This document shows positions 1 to 9,400 of a stretch of DNA of 64,000 nt, one piece after another. The DNA is from CAVVKW01 sp963749035 (lineage in GTDB: Bacteria; Verrucomicrobiota; Verrucomicrobiia; Chthoniobacterales; JAATET01), in the NCBI GenBank assembly GCA_963749035.1, contig CAVVKW010000002.1, forward strand, positions 310,001 to 374,000, read 5' to 3'. Below the pieces are notes generated by a model. It worked only from the letters and a program-made list of their open reading frames with translations, did no database searches and was not told the origin of the DNA. The position numbers and the translations under genes were made by a program. The number at the start of each line of letters is the position of its first letter. The first letter of the stretch is position 1.

Positions 1-759
1 GCCGATTTTCACATCATCCACGGCATCAAGACCCGCGTTCAAAATACCCTTCGCTGCGTCACCGACGCCGACGTTGAAGTCGAGGATGTCGTCGTGAACT
101 CCCTCGCCGCCGCCCAAGTCGTCCTCGATCAAAACCAAAAGGACCTCGGCGCGCTGGTCCTCGATATCGGCGGCGGCACCACCGACTACCTCGTTTACAT
201 CGACGGAGCCGTCCGGCACTCGGGTGTCCTCGCCGTGGGCGGCGATCACATCACCAACGACATCTCGATTGGTCTGCGCATCCCCATCGCTCGCGCCGAA
301 CGTCTCAAAATCGAGGAAGGTTCTGCACTCGTCGACGAAGCCATGCCCGGCGACACCATCATTCTCAAGAACGACTCCGGTTTTTCCGGCTGCGAAATCG
401 AGCGGGCCACCCTCAACCGCATCATCGACGCCCGCGTCCGCGAACTCTTCGATCTGATCCTCCGCGACACCGACGCCCACTGCGATCTCCCGCTCATCCG
501 CGCCGGCGTCTTTCTCACCGGAGGCTGTTCCCAACTGAAGGGTCTCCCCGAAGTCGCCGCCGAGGTCTTTGACATCCCCGTCCACGCCGCCGTCGCCCAG
601 GAGGTCGCCGGCCCCACCTCGGTCTTCCAAAATCCGCGCTACGCCACGGCCATCGGCGTCGTCAAATACGCGCAACTCATGCACGAGGAACCCGAACCCG
701 GGTCCATCTTCAACATTTTCGGCAAGAAAGTTGGCGGCCTCTTCGGTCGAAAACGATGA
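1..759 (+). CDS. ftsA: Cell division protein FtsA, 3' part (start lies left of window)
   Basis: The frame is open from base 1, so this is the last 252 residues of an actin-like ATPase that anchors FtsZ filaments to the inner membrane. The nucleotide-binding signature LDIGGGTTDY lies near residue 54 of the visible part and GGDHITNDI near residue 80, both typical of FtsA. The protein ends in a glycine- and lysine-rich tail (FGKKVGGLFGRKR) that resembles the amphipathic membrane-targeting helix of the family. The GTG at 94 is an internal valine codon, not the start. ftsZ follows 88 bases downstream, the usual dcw-cluster order. Confidence 0.93.
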   Translation, partial: ADFHIIHGIKTRVQNTLRCVTDADVEVEDVVVNSLAAAQVVLDQNQKDLGALVLDIGGGTTDYLVYIDGAVRHSGVLAVGGDHITNDISIGLRIPIARAERLKIEEGSALVDEAMPGDTIILKNDSGFSGCEIERATLNRIIDARVRELFDLILRDTDAHCDLPLIRAGVFLTGGCSQLKGLPEVAAEVFDIPVHAAVAQEVAGPTSVFQNPRYATAIGVVKYAQLMHEEPEPGSIFNIFGKKVGGLFGRKR

Positions 760-802
760 AAGTTGTGGAGGGTCGAACCACACGAAAGCGCCACTTTCTC
801 CG

Positions 803-834
803 CTCAATTCTCAACCCGAAACTCTCAACTCCTC
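803..834 (+). repeat. Heptad-periodic intergenic element 1 (ftsA-ftsZ gap)
   Basis: Four 7-base units of the TCAATTC / TCAACTC kind lie in the gap between ftsA and ftsZ. They are pyrimidine/adenine-rich compared with the surrounding coding DNA. The inverse complement of the same pattern recurs at 33991. See the finding on the heptad family. Confidence 0.7.
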
Positions 835-847
835 AGCCCTCGACGCG

Positions 848-2146
848 ATGATCGAACTCCCACGAGACCAGACCGACCCATCCGCTGCCGCGCCCCCTCG
901 AGTCGTTCTCGCGGGCATCGGCAACGCCGGCGTCACCCTGACCGACCGCCTCGTTCTCGCCGGAGCTTCCGATCTCGCCACCCTCATCGCGATTAACACC
1001 GACTCGGGCTCCCTCGACGCCTCCGTCGCTGAGACCCGCCTCCTCATTGGCTCGAAGACCGCTCGCGGCCTCGGGACCGGCGGCGACCCCGACCTCGGCA
1101 ACGATGCCGCCGAGGAATCGCTCGCCGAGCTCGAACCTCACTTCGCCGCAGCAAATGTCGTCCTCCTCTGCGCCGGCCTCGGCGGAGGGTGCGGGAGCGG
1201 CGCCCTCCCGGCGCTCGCCAACCTCGCGAAGAAACACGCCACCCTCGTCATCGCCATCGCAACGTGTCCATTCACCTTCGAGGGAAAACGCCGAACCTCT
1301 CAGGCCGATGAAGCCGCCCGCGCGACTCGACGGCACGCGGACGCGGTCCTCCTCTTCGACAACGACCGCATGGCCGATCTCACGGAGCCCCTCGCCGGAG
1401 TTCACGAGACGTTCTCGGCGTCCGATCAGGTCATCACCGACACGATCGCCGCCGTCCTCCGCCTCACCCGATCCCGCGGCCCTCTGCCCCTATCCTTGTC
1501 CGATCTCACGGCGCTCTTCCGAACCGGCTCGGCCTCCTGCGCGTTCGGCACCGGCTTGGCAACCGGGCGCAACCGGGTCCACGAAGCCGTCGAAGCGACG
1601 CTCAAGAACCCCATGCTCGATCGCGGGACCACCTTCTCCGATGCCCGCACCGCGCTGATCCGAATCGAAGGCCCCGCCGACCTCCGCTTCGTCGAAGTCC
1701 AGACCGCCGCTCAATCGATCTCCCGAAAATTCTCCGACGATTGCATCCTTCAACTCGCCGTCGACCTCCTCGACGATGATTCGGTGCCGCTCACGATTTC
1801 CGTTCTCAGCACCGCCGGCACCCGTCCCGCACCGGCTCCGAAGCCCGCCCCACCCGAGAGCCAGGTCGAACCCGACCCCGAATCCATTCCCGTCCCCGGG
1901 GTCGACGTTTCCACCGACGACCTCACCACCGCCGCTCCGTCGGGCAACCCGGACGAACTCTTCGACACCGACCCCTACACCGTCCCGAAGGCGTCCACCG
2001 GAAAGAAATCCCCGAAGCCGAAGCAGGAAACGCTCAGCCTCGACCCCGTCAACCGTGGCCGCTTCGACAAGAGCGAACCCACCATCGTCGGTGGCGAGGA
2101 CCTCGACGTCCCCACGTTCATCCGGCAAAAGACTCGCCTCTCCTGA
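848..2146 (+). CDS. ftsZ: Cell division protein FtsZ, divergent
   Basis: Tubulin-like GTPase expected to form the division ring; 432 residues from the ATG at 848, chosen because the FtsZ amino-terminal glycine motif (GIGNAGVTLTDRL, about residue 24) starts shortly after it and everything upstream in frame overlaps ftsA. Recognisable FtsZ blocks follow in order: INTD near residue 46, LGTGGDP near 77, the tubulin signature near 114, CPFTFEGKRR, NDRM and FSASDQVI. A proline/aspartate-rich linker (about residues 325-415) leads to a conserved end peptide, LDVPTFIRQKTRLS, the site that normally binds FtsA. Oddities: the signature reads GGGCGSG instead of GGGTGTG, and the T7 synergy loop reads PLSLSD where NVDFAD is usual. 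It is FtsZ by order of motifs and by context, but strongly diverged. Confidence 0.9.
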   Translation: MIELPRDQTDPSAAAPPRVVLAGIGNAGVTLTDRLVLAGASDLATLIAINTDSGSLDASVAETRLLIGSKTARGLGTGGDPDLGNDAAEESLAELEPHFAAANVVLLCAGLGGGCGSGALPALANLAKKHATLVIAIATCPFTFEGKRRTSQADEAARATRRHADAVLLFDNDRMADLTEPLAGVHETFSASDQVITDTIAAVLRLTRSRGPLPLSLSDLTALFRTGSASCAFGTGLATGRNRVHEAVEATLKNPMLDRGTTFSDARTALIRIEGPADLRFVEVQTAAQSISRKFSDDCILQLAVDLLDDDSVPLTISVLSTAGTRPAPAPKPAPPESQVEPDPESIPVPGVDVSTDDLTTAAPSGNPDELFDTDPYTVPKASTGKKSPKPKQETLSLDPVNRGRFDKSEPTIVGGEDLDVPTFIRQKTRLS

Positions 2147-2222
2147 GCGGGCACCCGCCCCACGCGGCGCGTCAATTCGCATCCGCGAACCCGTCCGGTT
2201 TCGATCCGAAACTGCACACGAC

Positions 2223-2260
2223 GGAATCCGAAATCCGAAATCCTCAATCCGAAATCGAAA
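2223..2260 (+). repeat. Heptad-periodic intergenic element 2 (abuts clpB start)
   Basis: Five 7-base units built on GAAATCC run directly into the ATG of clpB at 2261 with no Shine-Dalgarno sequence between. The element would be the last 38 bases of the clpB leader. Confidence 0.8.
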
Positions 2261-4858
2261 ATGCGTCCCGACCGATTTACCCAAAAGACCCAGGAAGCCT
2301 TTAATACCGCCCTCGACCTTGCCTCCAAGCAAGACCAGCAGGAGATCGCCAACGAGCACTTCCTCCTCGCCCTCCTCCAGCAACCCGATGGCCTGACCCG
2401 GCCCCTCCTCGAGAAACTTGGCCTCGCTCCCGCCACCGCCGAGTCCCGACTCGAATCCATTCTCTCCCGCCGCTCGACCGTCCACGGCGGCGCCTCCCCC
2501 CACCTCGGCCAGGACCTCCGCAAAACTCTCGACGCCGCCGAAGGCGAGATGTCCAAGCTGAAAGACGAATACCTTTCCGCCGAGCACTACCTTCTCGCCC
2601 TCCTCGGCGGAAAGGACGACGCCGCCCGACTCCTCCAGGATGCCAGCATCACGCGCGACAAGCTCCTCGCCGCCCTCACCGCCATCCGCGGCAATCAGCG
2701 CGTCACCGATCAGGACCCCGAAGGCAAATACCAGACGCTCGAAAAATATGGTCGCGACCTCACGGATGCCGCCCGCAAAGGCAAGATCGACCCCGTCATT
2801 GGCCGCGACGAAGAAATCCGCCGCACCATGCAGGTCCTTTCCCGTCGCACCAAAAACAATCCGGTTCTCATCGGCGAACCCGGCACCGGCAAGACCGCCA
2901 TCGTCGAAGGTCTCGCCCGCCGCATCGTTGCCGGCGACGTCCCCGAGTCGGTCAAAAACAAACGCATTATCGCCATGGACATTGGAGCCATGGTCGCCGG
3001 CGCGAAGTTCCGTGGCGAATTCGAAGACCGCCTCAAAGCCTTCCTCAAAGAAGTCACGTCGTCCGAAGGCGAGATCATTCTCTTCATCGACGAGCTCCAC
3101 ACCATCGTCGGAGCCGGAGCCGCCGAAGGTTCCATGGACGCCTCCAATCTCCTGAAACCCCAGCTCGCCCGCGGCGAGCTTCGCACCATCGGCGCCACCA
3201 CCCTCGACGAATACCGCAAATACATCGAAAAGGACGCCGCCCTCGAACGCCGATTCCAACCGGTCAAAGTCGACGAGCCCTCCGTTGAAGACACCGTCGC
3301 CATTCTCCGCGGACTCAAGGAACGCTACGAAGTCCACCACGGCGTCCGCATCCAAGACAGCGCCATCGTCGCCGCCGCCGTCCTCTCCGACCGCTACATC
3401 AGCGACCGCTTCCTGCCCGACAAAGCCGTCGACCTTATCGACGAAGCCGCCTCCCGCCTCAAGATCGAGCTCGACTCCCTCCCCACCGAGATCGACCAGC
3501 TCGAGCGCCAGGTCATGCAGCTCGAAATGGAGCGCCAGGCTCTAAAAAAGGAAAAGGATACCGCCAGCCGCGACCGCCTGGAGAAGTTGGAGCGCGAACT
3601 CGCCGACGTCCGCGAATCCGCCGACCAACTCAAAGCCCAATGGCTCAAGGAGAAGGAGGAGATCGGCAAAACCCAGAAGCTCGCCGAAGAAATCGACGCC
3701 TTGAAAACGGAACTCGAGCAGGCCCAGCGCCGCGGCAACCTCCAACGCGCCTCCGAAATCCAATACGGCAAACTTCCCGACCTGCAACAGCAGCTCGACG
3801 ACGCCGCCGCCCAACACGACGGCAGCGCGGATCCGTCGAACTCGTCGGGGTCGACCCTTCTGCGCGAAGAAGTGACCGAAGACGACATCGCCCGCGTCGT
3901 CGCCACCTGGACCGGCATTCCCGTTTCCAGATTGCAGGAAGGCGAACGCGCCAAGCTCGTGAAAATGGAAGACCGCCTCATGGAGCGCGTCGTCGGGCAA
4001 TCCCAGGCCATCCGAGCCGTCTCGAACGCCGTCCGCCGCGCCCGCGCCGGACTGCAGGACGAAAACCGCCCCATCGGCAGCTTCCTCTTCCTCGGCCCCA
4101 CCGGCGTCGGTAAAACGGAACTCTCCAAAGCACTCGCCGAATTCCTCTTCGACGACGAATCCGCCATCGTCCGCATCGACATGAGCGAATACATGGAGAA
4201 ACACGCCGTCGCCCGGTTGATCGGCGCCCCTCCCGGCTACGTCGGTTACGAGGAAGGCGGCCAGCTCAGCGAATCCGTCCGCCGCAAACCTTACAGCGTC
4301 ATTCTCTTCGACGAGGTCGAAAAAGCCCACACCGACGTCTTCAACGTCCTGCTGCAGGTCCTCGACGACGGCCGCATCACCGACGGTCAGGGCCGCACCG
4401 TCGATTTCAAAAACACCGTCCTCATCATGACCTCCAACATCGGGAGCCAATACATCATGGAGGACCTCGAGAAGGACGAACGCAACCGCCGCGTTACCGA
4501 GGCCTTGCGCGAACATTTCCGACCGGAATTCCTCAACCGCATCGACGAAACCATCATCTTCGACCGGCTGGCCGAAGACCAGATCACCCGCATCGTCGAC
4601 ATCCAGCTCGAGCGCCTGCTTAACCGCCTCGATAAACAAGACCTCACCCTCACGCTCACCGACGCCGCGAGAAAGCACCTCGCCGCAGAAGGCTACGACC
4701 CCGCCTACGGGGCCAGACCATTGAAGCGAGTCATCCAACGAGCCATCCTCGACCCCCTGGCCATCAACTTACTGGACGGCAACTTCGCCCCCGGCGACAC
4801 CATCGAAGCCGACCTCCAAGGCGGCGACCTTACGTTCAGCAAAGCACCAGCAGGCTGA
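2261..4858 (+). CDS. clpB: ATP-dependent disaggregase ClpB
   Basis: Hsp100 chaperone that pulls polypeptides out of aggregates together with DnaK; cytoplasmic hexamer. The 865 residues match the usual ClpB length. Two ClpN repeats occupy about residues 1-145. The first AAA+ module has Walker A GEPGTGKTA near 205 and Walker B LFIDELH near 276. The charged coiled-coil middle domain covers about 405-530 and distinguishes ClpB from ClpA and ClpC. The second module has GPTGVGKTE near 612 and ILFDEVEKAH near 683. The ATG is joined directly to an A-rich heptad repeat instead of a ribosome binding site. No CIRCE element or clear sigma-32 promoter is visible upstream. Confidence 0.97.
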   Translation: MRPDRFTQKTQEAFNTALDLASKQDQQEIANEHFLLALLQQPDGLTRPLLEKLGLAPATAESRLESILSRRSTVHGGASPHLGQDLRKTLDAAEGEMSKLKDEYLSAEHYLLALLGGKDDAARLLQDASITRDKLLAALTAIRGNQRVTDQDPEGKYQTLEKYGRDLTDAARKGKIDPVIGRDEEIRRTMQVLSRRTKNNPVLIGEPGTGKTAIVEGLARRIVAGDVPESVKNKRIIAMDIGAMVAGAKFRGEFEDRLKAFLKEVTSSEGEIILFIDELHTIVGAGAAEGSMDASNLLKPQLARGELRTIGATTLDEYRKYIEKDAALERRFQPVKVDEPSVEDTVAILRGLKERYEVHHGVRIQDSAIVAAAVLSDRYISDRFLPDKAVDLIDEAASRLKIELDSLPTEIDQLERQVMQLEMERQALKKEKDTASRDRLEKLERELADVRESADQLKAQWLKEKEEIGKTQKLAEEIDALKTELEQAQRRGNLQRASEIQYGKLPDLQQQLDDAAAQHDGSADPSNSSGSTLLREEVTEDDIARVVATWTGIPVSRLQEGERAKLVKMEDRLMERVVGQSQAIRAVSNAVRRARAGLQDENRPIGSFLFLGPTGVGKTELSKALAEFLFDDESAIVRIDMSEYMEKHAVARLIGAPPGYVGYEEGGQLSESVRRKPYSVILFDEVEKAHTDVFNVLLQVLDDGRITDGQGRTVDFKNTVLIMTSNIGSQYIMEDLEKDERNRRVTEALREHFRPEFLNRIDETIIFDRLAEDQITRIVDIQLERLLNRLDKQDLTLTLTDAARKHLAAEGYDPAYGARPLKRVIQRAILDPLAINLLDGNFAPGDTIEADLQGGDLTFSKAPAG

Positions 4859-4916
4859 TTCCCCCCGGTAGGACGGGTTCGACGAACCCGCTGACCTCTC
4901 TCACCTCAAGCTCTGG

Positions 4917-5561
4917 CTAATCCCGAATTTCACCGAAACGCATCGGAACAAAACCACTCTCGGCCAACGCGTTCGCACTTCGCTCGACCGAACGAACTTT
5001 GGTGAAAGGCTCGGCTTCATAAAACAGCGCTCGGTCTTTCTCGTCATCCAGCCATTCCCCGAACAGAAGTACATGAGCCCCGGCGCGGTTCATGATGTCG
5101 CCCGGCTTCAGCTCATCGGTTGAAGGCAACTTCCTGCTGACGTTCCCCAGCGTGCTCGTCCCGTGTTTATAGGGCAGCTTCCAGCAACGCGAGATCAGTC
5201 CAGAGCAGTCGATGCCCGTCGCTTCGCTCGAAACCGCGTCGCCGCCGAGCCGCCGCTTGTCACTCGAATACATGTCGCCAGCCGCCTTGCCTGCGGCGAG
5301 CGCCCGCTCGACTCGATCCGGCGTGTCCCACCCACCCCACTTATACGGCACGCCGTGGTTCTCGGAATCCAGGGCAAACGGCGGCGTGCGAACCAGAATT
5401 CCATCCGCATCCTTCCCGTCTAACCGGTTTTGTTCATGACCGACCCACGTGAACGAGACAAATGATTTCGCAATCTCCACCGCTTCCTGCCGGGTCACGT
5501 CGGCGCGGAGATCCGACCCACAAAGTATCAGCCCTGAAAGCAGAAGGATGACCGAGCGCAT
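4917..5561 (-). CDS. Secreted NlpC/P60-like cysteine peptidase
   Basis: Predicted exported protein of 214 residues. The ATG at 5561 is preferred over upstream starts because it begins a good signal peptide (MRSVILLLSGLILCGSDLRA). The motif GIDCSGLISRCW places a nucleophile cysteine at residue 119 in the DCSG setting of NlpC/P60 peptidases, and GAHVLLF supplies a histidine at 162. A glycine/tryptophan-rich stretch (PYKWGGWDTP) precedes them as in the family. Such enzymes cut peptidoglycan stem peptides; the exact bond cannot be told here. It diverges from the secreted protein at 5718 and converges on clpB. Confidence 0.7.
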   Translation of the reverse strand: MRSVILLLSGLILCGSDLRADVTRQEAVEIAKSFVSFTWVGHEQNRLDGKDADGILVRTPPFALDSENHGVPYKWGGWDTPDRVERALAAGKAAGDMYSSDKRRLGGDAVSSEATGIDCSGLISRCWKLPYKHGTSTLGNVSRKLPSTDELKPGDIMNRAGAHVLLFGEWLDDEKDRALFYEAEPFTKVRSVERSANALAESGFVPMRFGEIRD

Positions 5562-5717
5562 GGCGGAATCTATCACCTTTCCCAGATCCGCCCCGAACTT
5601 CCATCGACTGACAACGTTTATCTTCGCACGTAGCGCCTTTCGCTTCGGAGACTGACGTCCCCCCGTCCCCCCTTTCCGCCGCATTGCTAACCGGATGCCG
5701 GCAGTCCACTGTCTGCC

Positions 5718-6206
5718 ATGCACTCATCGATTCTGAGACTACCTTTGATCGCCATTTATGCTCTCGGACTGAGCGCTCTCGCCGGACGGACCGCTCACGC
5801 CGCGCCGGACGCCATCTCAGCGGTCGAAGTGGCGGACACCTCCACCCGCGTTCAGGTCGCCAAGGTTTCTTTGTCCGTGGGAACGATGACCGCCCGCGAT
5901 GGCAACCTCGTCGGCACCTACTCGATCACCGTCCCTCTCATGGAATCAAAGTCGGAAACCGGTCAGATCGTTCTTCCGCTCACGAAGAACCTCGCCTCCT
6001 ACGTCCAGGATGGAGGCAGCCTGACTGGGACCGGCGTTTCGGCAAAAGATTCAGAAGACGGAAATCGAAAAATCGAGGCCCGCTTCTCCCCCGTCGACCC
6101 CGCCACGAATCAGGGGCGGATCAACCTCCAGATCCAAACCAGCCAGCGCACGCTCGAGTTTGATTCGACCTACCGGATTGCCGAACCAACTTCCGCCGCC
6201 AATTAG
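5718..6206 (+). CDS. Secreted protein of unknown function
   Basis: 162 residues starting with a signal peptide that ends near AHA-APD (about residue 28). The mature part is rich in serine, threonine and valine with alternating hydrophobic residues, which suggests a small beta-sandwich, but no family motif is recognised. No cysteine remains in the mature region, so it is not a lipoprotein. It is divergently transcribed from the NlpC/P60-like gene (156 bases between the starts) and convergent with the GH43 gene. No function is assigned. Confidence 0.55.
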   Translation: MHSSILRLPLIAIYALGLSALAGRTAHAAPDAISAVEVADTSTRVQVAKVSLSVGTMTARDGNLVGTYSITVPLMESKSETGQIVLPLTKNLASYVQDGGSLTGTGVSAKDSEDGNRKIEARFSPVDPATNQGRINLQIQTSQRTLEFDSTYRIAEPTSAAN

Positions 6207-6224
6207 GTCCTCCGCGACGGACCT
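6205..6224 (+). terminator. Small hairpin at the end of the 5718 gene
   Basis: AGGTCC and GGACCT pair around an 8-base loop, overlapping the stop codon. There is no T-run, so this is at best a weak or Rho-assisted terminator. Confidence 0.35.
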
Positions 6225-6384
6225 ATGATCGCAGCGTTTCTGCGACCGGTCGGATTTCGAGCCGCAGTTTCCCAGATTCCGCGGACGCAAACCCCGCGGA
6301 CGCTCCCGGCCAATTCTCTCGAACGGTCTCCGCAAATCTGATCGCTAACGACAGAATGCCTGCTTTCCGAAATCAGGAACGCGT

Positions 6385-6412
6385 CCTCGGAGGCGATTAC
6401 CGCCTCGCGAGG
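6385..6412 (-). terminator. Hairpin downstream of the GH43 gene
   Basis: An 11-base-pair stem with one bulged base (CCTCGGAGGCG against CGCCTC-G-CGAGG, loop ATTAC) lies 19 bases past the stop of the minus-strand GH43 gene. No T-run follows, so intrinsic termination is uncertain. Confidence 0.45.
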
Positions 6413-6431
6413 AGCCCGTTGATCGCCCGGA

Positions 6432-9400
6432 TCAGTCGGCGATCACCTTGATGTCGTCGACGTAAACCGTCTGCGCCGATGCGCCGCCAGCGTTCTGGTT
6501 AAAACGCACGCGCACGTCATCAATGGAGGTCGCGCCGCTCGGCACCGTGATGGTGTCTTGGTAAGTCACGAACTGCCCGATGAAGTCGCCGTCCACCGGC
6601 ACGTAAGCGGCGTTGACGTCAGACGTCCCGCCTCCGCCGAGGTTAAAGGAAACCACCATGCGTAGTTCCGCATTGCCGACTTCCGCACTTGGAAGCTGCA
6701 CGGCTGTCTCCACGATCAGCGACGTGGCACCAGCCAAATCGATCGCGTTCGCACCGAGTTCGTCCTTCATCGTCACGCTTCCGGAAGCGGGGATCGTCGC
6801 CTGACCGACACCATTCCCGGAGACCGAGGACAGCGCAAGGTTCGAGAACCCGTGGCTGCCGGACTCGAAGTCCTCGTTGAAGAGAGCTCCGGGACCGGGG
6901 TTCGCTGCGTTGAATCTCAACCAATCAATGTCGACGAGGCTGCCCGTCGTGCTGCCGGTGAACGTCAGATACAGATCTTTGATGCCGGTAGGGATCGGGC
7001 TTAATCCCGTGGATTCCGTCACGAAATTGTTCCACCCCCCGGTATTGCCGATCGTCACCGAGCCGATGACCGGACTCGAGATACTGCCAATTCGGAATTG
7101 AACCGTCCCCCCGGTGGTGTTGCTCGACAGAGACACCTCGACACTGTCCGCTCCCGACCCGAAGTCGAAGTCGTCGTAGCGAACCCACTCGCCGTTGTTG
7201 ATGTTGCCGAGCTTGCCATTCGCGGCCGCAACCCCGTTGTGCGCGTCAATCTGCTCCGCTTCGAAAATCACGTTGAGGTCCGGGCTCCCGACCGAAGTGA
7301 GCGCACTCACGGAGACGTCGATCGTGTCCGTGCCGATCGCGCCGTCGTTATCAGTCACCTGCAACGTCACCGTCGTGACGCCAATCGCGAAATTTGCGTT
7401 CAGAACGTTCCCACTTCCGATCGGGGTACCGCCCACCAGCCAGGTGAAGTCGGCGATCGCACCGTCCGGATCGTCCGACGCACTGCCGTCGAGTGTCACC
7501 GTTTCAAAATCGTCATCGTCGGTGTCGGTCACGCTGACGTCGGGACCAGCGATTGCCGTCGGAGCTTGGTTGCTCGGGTTGTTCGGCAACGGCCCCACCC
7601 CGCCGTTCTCATTCGCCGGATTGTAGTTTGGATCGTTCGTCAGGAGGAACCGATCGATCAGCGTCCCGTCGGCGTCTCGCCAAAGACTCATCTTATAAAG
7701 TCCGGTGCTGAGCGAAAGGCTCTGAGAGTCTTTCACCCAGGTCCACTGACCGGACGCCGGCTTATCCACGGGAATGTGGCGGTGCGCATCTTCCGTCTCG
7801 TAAACCATCGGGCGTCGGGAGAACGAGAACGCGGCGGAGTTCGAATTCGACGAGGGCGAGAGCACTCGGACCCACAGTTCGTAGATCCCTTCCTTTGCCT
7901 TCGGGATATCGAGCACGTAGGTGCGCCGCGTGGGTTTGCCCATGCGGCCAAGGCCATTATCGGGGGTCGTCACGTAGCCGGTCCCCACGAACCCGCCGAC
8001 GGCAGCTTGCGTGGAAAACGTAACGCTGTCGTCCATCTGAAGCGATTCGAACGAATCCTCCGCTTCGACAACCATCAACCCGTTCTCGAAGGTTCGCACG
8101 GTTGCTGGTGGAGTGACGTGCACCGACACCCGCCCCCGGCTGTGCAGCCCGAGGCTGTCTCTAACGGTGTAGAAGAACACGTCCTCGCCCCAGTAATTTC
8201 CCGCGGGCGTGTAGGTGATCGCATTGCCGGAGATGGACAGAGTGCCCCCCTTGAAGCTGTCGTTATTGGTGTTGTTTCCGGCCCGTCCCGCGCCGGTGAT
8301 GGTCAGAGTCTGCCCTTCCGGGTCGCTGTCATTGTTGAGAACGGAAACCGCAATCGCCTGATCCATCGGCGTCTCGACGGTGTCATTCGCGACGACGGGC
8401 GGTAGGTTCACACTCCCGCTGCCCTGACCCGTGAACGTGAACGAATCGAGTATGAATGGGGAGTTGTTCACCAGCGCACCCTGTCCACGGATGACGATGT
8501 CGTGGACCCCCGACACGGTCTGATTCAGCTTGCCGGTCACCTGCACGAACCCAGTGGTCTGGCTCAAGCTCAAGGCCCCGACAACCGGGCCATCGATTCC
8601 ATCCAAGCGGATCTGTAGCGAAGCGGGCATCGTTCCCCCCACCGGCACGGAAAGCGTGGCGGTAAATCCATTCATACCCGATCCAAAATTGACGTTCCGG
8701 AACGCCAGAAATCCTCCCGCGTCCACGAACTCGACGACCTCGCCGCTTCCCCCGCTCTGCAACACGGTATAGGCGGAGCCCGCGTAGGTCTCGGCCTGAA
8801 TCACGGAACTCGCCGACACCGTCGGCCAGATCACGCTCGGCGAGCTGTTGGGACCCGGGCGGGTCGTCCCTCGGGTTGGCCGCATGTGAATGTGCCCGCT
8901 GGCATCGAACCAGAGCGGATCGACGGCGACCTTGCGATTCCAGTTCGAGCCGGAATCCTCCTTCTGTTGGTAATAAACCCACTGGGTGCCGTTACTGTCC
9001 GCGATCATGCAGTGATGGCCCACGCCCCAGATCTGCTCGTGGTCCGATTGACGGAGAAAGGCAGCGTCCCGCTCGTCGGTTTGTGCCGTCCACGGTCCGC
9101 GCGGATTGTCAGCCGTCGCGTAGGCCAAGCGATAGCCCGTTCCCTTCGCAACCTCGATCGAAGTCATCAAGTAGTAGGTGCCGTTGTGTTCGTGGACCCA
9201 GGGGCCTTCGAAGATATTCGTGAAATACGCTGGCCAGTAGTAAAACGCCGTGCTCCCGCCGACCGTCTCCGTGTTCGGATCGTCCATGAGCTTGAGCTGA
9301 TTCAGCACCGCCGTCCCGCCGATGTACAGGTGGTGCTGGCCACCGACCAAACCAAAATACATCGGATCAAACCCGACACCCTTCCCATTCCCGACGGGAA

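Noticed and set aside
2147..2260. CIRCE element upstream of clpB, and likewise before the Hsp20 and DnaK-like genes
   Set aside because: No TTAGCACTC-N9-GAGTGCTAA or close variant is present in any of the three leaders.
2223..2260. Heptad elements as CRISPR repeats
   Set aside because: Units are 7 bases, contiguous without spacers, and no cas genes are present.
1490..3355. 621-codon open frame on the minus strand opposite ftsZ and clpB, and similar long antisense frames at 3542-4738 and 42653-44425
   Set aside because: They mirror well-identified genes, show low-complexity composition (runs of Gly, Val, Asp, Glu) and are expected from GC-rich codon use on the opposite strand.
4874..4890. 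Near-perfect 17-base palindrome between clpB and the convergent peptidase gene as an intrinsic terminator
   Set aside because: The fold would have a very small loop and no T-run on either strand, so termination is not supported.
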